Source: a virus
IMG/VR virus record: IMGVR_UViG_3300025280_000141
Span: 1-26,115 of that record
Reading direction: 5' to 3' (one strand)
DNA: 26,115 nt
Part shown: positions 8,874 to 14,872 of the stretch, one piece after another
Numbering within the stretch: position 1 is the first letter of the stretch
Layout of the letters: each line of letters starts with the position of its first letter
Notes under the pieces: model-generated
Told to the model about the DNA's origin: nothing
Seen by the model: the letters and a program-made list of their open reading frames with translations, nothing else
Databases searched by the model: none
Translations under genes and position numbers: made by a program

Positions 8874-9629
8874 ATGGCGTTTCCAACGACGATTTATTTA
8901 AGTTATGGGATGGAGAAGACTGAGACTTCTGAGCAGAAGCAGAAGCTCGGCACAAGAGCTGTTACCCCTGATGGCAGGGTGTTCTACTATGCCAAGAACA
9001 GCTCGACGGCGATTACGCCCGCAGGGAAGATTGTGGATGGCATTGCAGCAGTGGCAGCACACGACATGGACGTTGCCGCAGCGGCTACAGATGCAGGGAA
9101 GATCACGTTCACTAGCGGAACGAGCCTGACAACGACCAAGAACCAGTATGCTGACGGGTACGTTCTCTTCAATGACGGCCCAGCACAGGGCGAGGTCTAC
9201 CGTGTCAAGTCCAATACTGCGGTATCGGGTGCGACGGGCCTTTCGATAACCATCGACGAGCCAGACGGACTCAGAACTGCATTGACCACAGCGTCCCTCT
9301 TTGGTCTTGCATACAATCCATATACAGACGTTAAGGTCATTGACGGCGATGGGACGCAGACAACTGGTCCACTAGGGGTCACTGTTATCCCGGTCACGGC
9401 AAGCTACTACTGCTGGCTTCAGACAGCGGGCATTGCCTCTGTTCTATCAGGAGCAGCGGTAGCTGTTGTTGGTGATGCTGTCGGCGTTAGCCAAGCGTCC
9501 GGTGAGGACGGTGCCTTCGACTTGTGGGACGCGTCCTCGGAAGAGGATAGGCAGCCCATAGGCCATGCAATGGGAATCCCGTCCGTGGATACGGACAACC
9601 AGATTGTGATGCTCAATATTCGTAACTAG
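8874..9629 (+). CDS. Probable capsid decoration or other major virion protein
   Basis: This protein of 251 residues is rich in beta-strand-forming Thr, Val, Ala and Gly residues and has few charged patches. Its N-terminal third (GTRAVTPDGRVFYYAKNSSTAITPAG) resembles the start of many phage structural proteins that sit on the capsid surface. The middle contains GLSITIDEPDG, and the C-terminal part (QPIGHAMGIPSVDTDNQIVMLNIRN) is the type of ending seen in head-decoration or head-fibre-like proteins. It is close to the capsid gene and has a strong separate ribosome site (AGGAGG), fitting a high-copy protein. A tail-tube protein is a possible alternative, but no other long-tail genes are seen. 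No signal peptide or membrane segment is present. Confidence 0.6.
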   Translation: MAFPTTIYLSYGMEKTETSEQKQKLGTRAVTPDGRVFYYAKNSSTAITPAGKIVDGIAAVAAHDMDVAAAATDAGKITFTSGTSLTTTKNQYADGYVLFNDGPAQGEVYRVKSNTAVSGATGLSITIDEPDGLRTALTTASLFGLAYNPYTDVKVIDGDGTQTTGPLGVTVIPVTASYYCWLQTAGIASVLSGAAVAVVGDAVGVSQASGEDGAFDLWDASSEEDRQPIGHAMGIPSVDTDNQIVMLNIRN

Positions 9630-9637
9630 GAATTGGA

Positions 9638-9997
9638 ATGGTAACTGATCTATGGACTCCAACGGGGACTGCCCTAGTAGGGGTGGCCCCCGTTGGGAAC
9701 AACGCGGAGACAGGTAGCCCCATTGTGGCGCATACTATAATGCTCAAGGCCAAGGATAAGTTTGGTAAGGAGCATAAGATGCGTGTGCAGGTACTGGCTG
9801 ACAAGGACACAAGTCAGGCACAGGTGGAAGATATGATGGGGAATGCTGCCGAGAGGTTTGTGCAGGAAGTTGGGGAAAAGTATAACAAGCGGCCTCCGAC
9901 AGCAGAGGAGCGCAAGGAAATAGGCAAGGCTTTAAATGAGCTAAGGCAATATGCCAACAGGCGTATCGCTAGCACAAGTAAAAAAATTTATTTTTAG
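9638..9997 (+). CDS. Unknown basic helical protein
   Basis: This 119-residue protein is not recognised. The first 30 residues are neutral and probably extended. From about residue 35 the chain is charged and likely helical (KAKDKFGKEHKMRVQVLADKD), with a TAEERKEIGKALNELRQY helix near 89-106. The ribosome site is weak (GGAATTGGA), and the gene begins 9 bases after the preceding stop. The last codons fall in a very AT-rich stretch (9977-9997) that contrasts with the surrounding sequence. Its place between the decoration-like gene and a run of small genes suggests a minor virion or assembly protein, but I cannot say more. Confidence 0.6.
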   Translation: MVTDLWTPTGTALVGVAPVGNNAETGSPIVAHTIMLKAKDKFGKEHKMRVQVLADKDTSQAQVEDMMGNAAERFVQEVGEKYNKRPPTAEERKEIGKALNELRQYANRRIASTSKKIYF

Positions 9998-10012
9998 ATA
10001 AGGAATAGGAAT

Positions 10013-10258
10013 ATGGTGCAGGAAAATACTGATGTTAAGGTAGACATTACCCCCGAAGACGTTCAGACTGTTATGCAGTCGAACCCATTGATGGCGGTTC
10101 AGGTCCAGAATCGTGCCCTGTTTCGTAAACTAGGCGAGGCGTACAAAGAGATCGCAAGGCTCACCAAGGAGTTGGAACAGACACAGATGGAACTTCACGA
10201 CACACAGAACGACTATGCGTCCGGACGGAGAGATAACGAGGTTCTGAAGGAGGCGTAA
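10013..10258 (+). CDS. Small coiled-coil protein
   Basis: This is an 81-residue acidic protein with an AAGGAATAGG ribosome site. The first 35 residues include a PEDVQTVMQSNPLMAVQV segment. Residues about 38-72 form a clear heptad-like coiled coil (LFRKLGEAYKEIARLTKEL then EQTQMELHDTQNDY). It is followed by two bases and then a tiny Lys-rich gene, so it is part of a small-gene cassette. A dimerisation, chaperone or scaffold-like accessory role is possible. Family not recognised. Confidence 0.65.
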   Translation: MVQENTDVKVDITPEDVQTVMQSNPLMAVQVQNRALFRKLGEAYKEIARLTKELEQTQMELHDTQNDYASGRRDNEVLKEA

Positions 10259-10260
10259 CT

Positions 10261-10380
10261 ATGCCAAAGGTAGGAAAGAGGCAGTTCCCTTACACAACAA
10301 AGGGCAAGGCGGCAGCTCAGAGGTATGCAAAGGCCTCTGGCAAGCCCGTGACGAAGAAAAAGAAGAAGGGTGGGTACTGA
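10261..10380 (+). CDS. Tiny Lys-rich virion-module protein (39 aa) ending KKGGY
   Basis: This short gene is supported by a good ribosome site (GAAGGAGG) 7 bases before the ATG and by tight spacing: 2 bases after the previous stop and 1 base before the next ATG. The 39-residue product begins MPKVGKRQFPYTTKGKAAA and ends in a run of lysines followed by GGY. It is highly basic and has no membrane segment. Very small proteins of this kind (MPKVGKK.FPYT.KG) recur in environmental tailed-phage genomes; this is from memory and unsearched. A DNA-binding or packaged virion component is plausible. The KKGGY ending reappears about 400 bases later in a micro-ORF. Confidence 0.7.
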   Translation: MPKVGKRQFPYTTKGKAAAQRYAKASGKPVTKKKKKGGY

Positions 10381-10385
10381 TATGG
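10361..10385 (+). repeat. Copy 1 of a duplicated 25-base KKGGY/stop/start junction
   Basis: This junction carries the last codons of the Lys-rich gene (KKGGY, stop) and the ATGG start of the Pro-rich gene. It matches 22 of 25 bases with 10769-10793, where the same arrangement precedes a second Pro/Arg-rich gene. The copies differ at three positions and keep the coding meaning (Lys-Lys-Gly-Gly-Tyr-stop). Confidence 0.7.
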
Positions 10386-10765
10386 TAATGATGCCACCGG
10401 GTGGGCCTCCCCCACCAAGACCACAAAGACCACAAGGGCCGCCACCGCCTCCACCTGCTGGTCCCGGTGGGCCCGGGATGGACCCCGCTTTTGCTGCGGC
10501 AGTCAAGCTGATGATGCCAGCCATTGAAAGTGTTATGAGAACCCTCGGCCCAGAGGACATACAGGGTATCCTCGGCAATGGCCAAGGGCCCAGAAGGCCA
10601 AGCCCAATGGGGCGACCCGGCCCTGCGCCAAGGCCCGCTGGTGGGCCCGGGAGAGCGATGCCTAGGGGTGGCCCGCCAAGGCCAGCACCCGCTCGGGGTA
10701 GACCAGCCCCTGCTCCACGGCCTCCTGCTAGGAGAGCAGCCCCAAGGCCACGAGCCAGACCATGA
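10382..10765 (+). CDS. Pro/Arg-rich low-complexity protein
   Basis: The product is about 127 residues and dominated by Pro, Gly, Arg and Ala. An N-terminal PPGGPPPPRP tract leads to a Pro/Gly-rich linker. A short ordinary helix follows (about residues 35-66: MDPAFAAAVKLMMPAIESVM and onward to ILGNG), then a long Pro/Arg/Ala-rich basic tail. The ATG at 10382 follows the previous stop by one base. A GTG at 10370 would add four residues, and I prefer the ATG. The basic tail could bind nucleic acid or form a flexible virion extension. The reverse strand also has a long open frame here, but that is a by-product of the composition. Function unknown. Confidence 0.55.
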   Translation: MVMMPPGGPPPPRPQRPQGPPPPPPAGPGGPGMDPAFAAAVKLMMPAIESVMRTLGPEDIQGILGNGQGPRRPSPMGRPGPAPRPAGGPGRAMPRGGPPRPAPARGRPAPAPRPPARRAAPRPRARP

Positions 10766-10788
10766 CACAGAAGAAGGGTGGCTACTAA
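10762..10788 (+). other. Eight-residue micro-ORF MTQKKGGY
   Basis: A start codon overlaps the stop of the Pro/Arg-rich gene (ATGA), and the frame ends one base before the next ATG. The encoded peptide ends KKGGY, exactly like the end of the 39-residue protein at 10261-10380. It may be a decayed remnant of a duplicated gene, or a translated leader that couples the two Pro-rich genes. No ribosome site of its own is obvious. Confidence 0.35.
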
Positions 10789-10793
10789 GATGG
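10769..10793 (+). repeat. Copy 2 of the duplicated 25-base KKGGY/stop/start junction
   Basis: This matches 10361-10385 at 22 of 25 positions. It spans the end of the micro-ORF and the start of the 58-residue gene. Such a match at a gene junction suggests that a segment of this cassette was duplicated and the copy of the Lys-rich gene then mostly lost. Confidence 0.7.
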
Positions 10794-10966
10794 CAGGCCG
10801 AACAGTACAGAATGGCAGCCGTGGTCCTAAATCCCCTGCTAAGATACAGAATCCAGAGAAGCTGAAAGATCCTAAGTATGCGTTGGCACTGCATATCGTG
10901 CGCCAGCGACGCGCACAGCGTGGCAGGGGGATGCCGCCGGGTATGCCGCCAGCCCCAATGAGGTAA
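10790..10966 (+). CDS. Small basic protein with a Pro/Met-rich tail
   Basis: This 58-residue protein starts at the ATG at 10790, one base after the micro-ORF stop; a GTG at 10778 would add four residues. It is strongly basic, with a central helix (PEKLKDPKYALALHIVRQR) and a low-complexity tail (RGRGMPPGMPPAPMR) that resembles the composition of the preceding Pro-rich protein. The next gene begins 3 bases later. No domain is recognised. A nucleic-acid-binding or structural accessory role is possible. The duplicated junction ahead of it suggests that it and the Pro-rich gene share a history. Confidence 0.5.
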   Translation: MAGRTVQNGSRGPKSPAKIQNPEKLKDPKYALALHIVRQRRAQRGRGMPPGMPPAPMR

Positions 10967-10969
10967 GAT

Positions 10970-12232
10970 ATGCCAGTTATTCAGGGTCGCACCCGTGAAC
11001 AGTTACGGCAGCACATAGGTTATGCCCTTGGTGCTGTGTATGTCTCGTCGGCATCTACAAACGGGTCCACTACCACCCTTGTTGACAACACGTTGGTGTT
11101 GGGGGGTGCTGATAACTACATAGGGTACTGGGCTAGGTTCACGTCCGGGGATGATGACGGGGCAATCAGGCGCGTTACTGATTCCGCAATCTCCAGTAAC
11201 GTGACTACGCTTACCATCATGCCAGCCCTGTCTGCATCGTCCACGTCCGGGGATACCTACGAGCTATGGCAGGGCACATATAACCCTACGTCCATAGATG
11301 ATTTTATTAACCAGACAATCATTGGGGCGACTGGTAATGCCTATGACCCCATTGAGAACGTGGAGCTGCATGGCGACGGGAAGCAGCTCCGCTTTGACAT
11401 CCCCTCCAATATATCCATGATCTCCAAGGTTGAGTATCGGGACAAGGTGAAATCCACACGGATTCATGCCTGTAATGTTACTTTTGATGAAACAACTGAT
11501 AATGAAATGTCTCAAGAGGTGGATAGCAAGGACTTCAAGCAAGGGGGGTCATCACTTAAAATCACTACATCTGTCGGTGATGGCAGCTTTATCAGTGACT
11601 CTATCAGTTCACTAGATATCTCTGGGTATACCCATCTGGAGGGGTGGGTGAAGGCGACAACAGCCCTAGCGGCATCAGACTTCAATGTCCTTCTTGATGA
11701 CACTGCCGCCTGTGCTAGTCCCGTTGAGACGCTTGCAGTTCCTGCGGTTGCAGCGGATACATGGACGTTCTTCCGCATAGAACTTGCTAATCCTGAGTCA
11801 GATACAGCGATTGTTAGTGTAGGCATTGAGTACAACGCAAACTCAGGCACAAATAAAGTGTGGTTCGATGACCTCCGTGTTGTTCACAATGACACGGCTG
11901 AGTGGACAACACTGTCGCGCCACAACTGGAGGATAGACAAGGCGGCCCGTGACCTGATGCTCGTGAGGGACGGACATGATGCAGTGGGATACTCACTCAT
12001 TAAGCTGATTGGTGGCGATAAGCCAGCCTTGCTTACGAGTGATTCTGCGGCTACTGAGATTGATGAGAACTTCATAATAGCCAATGCTACCAACCTTGCC
12101 CTGATATCTACTTCAGGGGGGCCTGCTACAGACCCTGATGCAAAGAGGCAGCTTAGTGCCTACTGGGCTGCACAGGCAGAGCGTAGCAGGCGGGCGTTGC
12201 CCCTGCTTGTGAACGTGAGGCAAGTTGAGTAA
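10970..12232 (+). CDS. Virion neck/tail protein with a carbohydrate-binding-like beta-sandwich
   Basis: This 420-residue protein opens with TREQLRQHIGYALGAV and a beta-rich region with GADNYIGYWARFTSGDDDGAIRRV (about residues 45-70), a layout common in phage neck or tail adaptor proteins. Residues about 165-306 look like an inserted jelly-roll module of CBM type: GGSSLKIT, then LDISGYTHLEGWVKA, then WTFFRIEL, ending in VWFDDLRVVH. The C-terminus is helical and charged (DPDAKRQLSAYWAAQAERSRR). The CBM-like part may bind host surface glycans or decorate the particle. The stop overlaps the ATG of the next tail gene by one base. The assignment is from pattern recognition; the exact tail position is unknown. 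Confidence 0.6.
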   Translation: MPVIQGRTREQLRQHIGYALGAVYVSSASTNGSTTTLVDNTLVLGGADNYIGYWARFTSGDDDGAIRRVTDSAISSNVTTLTIMPALSASSTSGDTYELWQGTYNPTSIDDFINQTIIGATGNAYDPIENVELHGDGKQLRFDIPSNISMISKVEYRDKVKSTRIHACNVTFDETTDNEMSQEVDSKDFKQGGSSLKITTSVGDGSFISDSISSLDISGYTHLEGWVKATTALAASDFNVLLDDTAACASPVETLAVPAVAADTWTFFRIELANPESDTAIVSVGIEYNANSGTNKVWFDDLRVVHNDTAEWTTLSRHNWRIDKAARDLMLVRDGHDAVGYSLIKLIGGDKPALLTSDSAATEIDENFIIANATNLALISTSGGPATDPDAKRQLSAYWAAQAERSRRALPLLVNVRQVE

Positions 12233-14172
12233 TGACCTCCAAGGTTATAGATACCAACGAGATCTCCCTGAATGGGGTCTACTACCCTATTACACGTCCT
12301 GTTCGTAGCACGCTGGCTTCTATCTACCCTGCCAAGGTAGTCATAGGAGACACGAGTAAGGATTCCAACCTACGCTCCTCCATCATAGCGTGGTCTGACT
12401 GGCGTGGAGGGATTGGCATTAACCGCATGGAGGGTGGCGAGACTAGCAGGGCGTGGTATAGCACCTGTCAGTTACGATACAAGAACCATCTGGTGCTTCC
12501 CGGCCTTGCTACTGAGAGTAGCACCCCTACTCATAGCCTTACAGATGCCACGATAGGGGCAATCAATACGCTTTCCTCTGAGGTATATGCCTTCTGGAAT
12601 GGCTCTACCTCTGAGTCACCAAAGCTCTTCAAGTACAACAACACCAATGATAGCTGGGGGTCTGCCCTGACCCAGAGTGCCACCGATCAGGTTACTGACT
12701 CCGTGGTCTTCACGGATAGTGGGGGCACAACCTACCTAGTCTTTGCCCACTATGATGCTAATGGCAGCGGATATACCTACTCATCAGATGGGTCTAGCTG
12801 GACTACAGATGCCACAGACACACAGTTTGTGACCACATGGGACGAGCGTTTATGGGGCATATCTAATGTTGGACAGCTCTGGCATGCCACATCTATAGGC
12901 ACAGAGGTCAACGATGCAGTGTTGCCCCTGCCTGACGGCTCCGTAACTGCCCTGTTTGTAGCCCGTAATGCTATGGGTGTGCCAATTATCTATGCGGCTA
13001 CGGCTAGGGGACTGTATGCCCACAATGCGGACAACGCCATGTGGGAAGACACGCAGATGGACTTCCCCACCCACCCGGAGAACGGCAAGGGCACCGTGAG
13101 GTGGCGTGACTCGGTATACATTCCTTCAGGGAACGGAATTTACCGGTATGTTAACGGCAACAATGCGGCGGTTATCTCAGTGGTGGGCCCCGACAGGGAT
13201 GACGGCCTACCCTCTGATAAGCGTGGTTCCATACGCCACATGGCCGGGTCCCATAACGAACTGCTGGTGGGCATAGATGCCAGCACGTCACCATCAACCA
13301 TAAGCTCCACGGATGTCCCATACCAGTGGGTCAGTCACCAAGGATCAAAGGTTATTGCAGCAGATAGTGGGTATAGCACCATACTGGGGTACAACGATAT
13401 GGGGTGGGAAGTGAAGTGGCAGGCGAGCACGTCAGGGAAGGGCTTTGATTCCATGCACGTCTCAGACGCATATGACAAGCACCGTGTGTGGTGGGGTCAC
13501 AACGACATAGTGCATTTCATGGACTTACCCAGTGATATCATCAACCCGTCAGAGGTATCGGAGTTTTCCTATGCCCTAGAGGGGGTGCACGAGACACCGT
13601 GGTTCAATGCAGGGCAGTCAGAGATAGATAAGCTGGCATTAAAGCTACGCATTGAGGCACAGGATCTTAGCTCCACGGAGAAGGTCAAGGTGGAGTATGC
13701 CACCGACTATGCCGAGTCGTACACCACGGCTGTGGGAACGCTGGATGCTACAGAAATGGGAGCTGCGTCTGGGACATACACATATACGTTTGGCTCAAGC
13801 GCAGGCACGGTGTTCAGGGCTATCAAGTTCAAGCTCACCCTGAACCGCTCCACGGCTACAAGTACAGGGCTGGAGAAGTTCGAGACACCTGATGTGGTGA
13901 GCCTTACCCTTGAGTGGCGCAAGAAGATACCGGCTAAGTGGGGACACACCGTGGAGGTAGACCTCAATAATGAGCATAGGGGCAACCAGCCCAAGGACCT
14001 GCGGTCAGCACTTGTCAGTGCTATTGAGAGCACCACCCTCGTGGAGTTTACTTTCAGGGATGATGGAGGGGGTACGAGGAACTACTATGTGGATGTGATG
14101 GCAGCGGCGGGCATGGAGTATACAGGACATGATGAAAGAGGCACCACACAGATTTCTGTGGTGGAGCCGTAG
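12232..14172 (+). CDS. Beta-propeller-like tail/virion protein
   Basis: This protein of 646 residues is almost wholly beta. After an N-terminal segment (SIIAWSDWRGGIGINRM, about residue 50-66) there are several short repeats typical of propeller blades, such as VYAFWNGS, YTYSSDGSSWTTD, DERLWGISNVGQLWH and RGLYAHNADNAMWED. The C-terminal 200 residues (from about 445) look like beta-sandwich modules, with KLALKLRIEAQDLSS, FRAIKFKLTLN and VSLTLEWRKK. Proteins of this type occur in the distal tail of phages and probably form a hub or receptor-proximal structure. The start is coupled to the preceding gene by a one-base overlap. No enzymatic motif is evident. Exact role unknown. Confidence 0.6.
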   Translation: MTSKVIDTNEISLNGVYYPITRPVRSTLASIYPAKVVIGDTSKDSNLRSSIIAWSDWRGGIGINRMEGGETSRAWYSTCQLRYKNHLVLPGLATESSTPTHSLTDATIGAINTLSSEVYAFWNGSTSESPKLFKYNNTNDSWGSALTQSATDQVTDSVVFTDSGGTTYLVFAHYDANGSGYTYSSDGSSWTTDATDTQFVTTWDERLWGISNVGQLWHATSIGTEVNDAVLPLPDGSVTALFVARNAMGVPIIYAATARGLYAHNADNAMWEDTQMDFPTHPENGKGTVRWRDSVYIPSGNGIYRYVNGNNAAVISVVGPDRDDGLPSDKRGSIRHMAGSHNELLVGIDASTSPSTISSTDVPYQWVSHQGSKVIAADSGYSTILGYNDMGWEVKWQASTSGKGFDSMHVSDAYDKHRVWWGHNDIVHFMDLPSDIINPSEVSEFSYALEGVHETPWFNAGQSEIDKLALKLRIEAQDLSSTEKVKVEYATDYAESYTTAVGTLDATEMGAASGTYTYTFGSSAGTVFRAIKFKLTLNRSTATSTGLEKFETPDVVSLTLEWRKKIPAKWGHTVEVDLNNEHRGNQPKDLRSALVSAIESTTLVEFTFRDDGGGTRNYYVDVMAAAGMEYTGHDERGTTQISVVEP

Positions 14173-14180
14173 GAGTAAGA

Positions 14181-14474
14181 ATGAGAGTAGATACGGGCAT
14201 AATAACTGTTTCTTCGGCAGGCACAGGGGTTCAGGCCAGCAACGTGACCAACCGTGTTAAGTACATCAAGTTCAAAGCCCTTGCGGGGAACTCAGGCATT
14301 GCCTATGTGGGCATCAGCGATGTGGCCTCAACGACAGGGTACGAGCTGAGTGCAGGCAACGAGATAGATATGAACTTTGGAGAGTTCGGGGGCAGTGTCC
14401 CGGCTAATGTTTTCTACGCAGACGCAGCGACCAACAACGACAAGGTCTGCTGGGTGATGATACTGGAAGGATAA
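14181..14474 (+). CDS. Small beta-rich virion protein
   Basis: This 97-residue protein has a clear ribosome site (TAGGAG) and no charged coiled coil. It is beta-rich (RVDTGIITVSSAGTGVQASN; KYIKFKALAGNSGIAYVGIS). It resembles small virion proteins that cap, trimerise or decorate tail structures, although no family name can be given. It sits between the propeller-like protein and the nuclease-fold gene, and its stop overlaps the next ATG by one base. The role in the tail is inferred from position. Confidence 0.6.
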   Translation: MRVDTGIITVSSAGTGVQASNVTNRVKYIKFKALAGNSGIAYVGISDVASTTGYELSAGNEIDMNFGEFGGSVPANVFYADAATNNDKVCWVMILEG

Positions 14475-14872
14475 TGACAACACAGGCATCACAAGTACAG
14501 ATTCCTGCGAACTGGGCTGGATCAGGGCCTGAGTACATTGCGTACCAGACCTTCATACAGCTAGGCAAAGACCCGCAAGAGGACTTCACCTACCAGTCAG
14601 CGCGCATGGGTGGCCGTCTGGACAAGGGCGGTATCATACTGGACTTCCTATTCACTAACCCGCCAGATTTGGCTGTCAATGTGCAGGGGGTATACTATCA
14701 CTATGAGTTTGGAGTTGAAGTTAAGGCTCGTGATATAATGGCTCGTGCTATGATGGCAGGGAATGGTATAGCGTTAATCTTCATAGATGACGATGACTTG
14801 ATGAGGGACCCGACATACTATTGCAGGGAAGCTCTCAATTATCGTGACCACTCTCAGATAGGAGGCGGCTAA
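14474..14872 (+). CDS. Vsr-like PD-(D/E)XK nuclease-fold protein
   Basis: This 132-residue protein has the layout of small Vsr/MTES_1575-type nuclease folds: an N-terminal helix with a conserved-looking Glu (GPEYIAYQTFIQLG, E20), then GGRLDKGGIILDFLF with a candidate catalytic Asp (D57). The strand AVNVQGVYYHYE follows, with Gln71 at the usual Glu/Gln position and a His at residue 76. A helix and the terminal strand IALIFIDDDDL complete it. Family members cut or nick DNA. With Gln in place of Glu this copy could be altered in activity, though related phage proteins often carry this form (from memory). It is placed, unusually, between virion genes and directly before the tail fibre. Identification is by motif pattern only. 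Confidence 0.6.
   Translation: MTTQASQVQIPANWAGSGPEYIAYQTFIQLGKDPQEDFTYQSARMGGRLDKGGIILDFLFTNPPDLAVNVQGVYYHYEFGVEVKARDIMARAMMAGNGIALIFIDDDDLMRDPTYYCREALNYRDHSQIGGG

Noticed and set aside
10259-10894. Long open frame on the - strand (211 residues)
   Set aside because: It lies opposite the Pro/Arg-rich + strand genes, is made of Trp/Ser/Arg-rich low-complexity sequence, has no ribosome site and runs against all neighbouring genes. It is a composition shadow.
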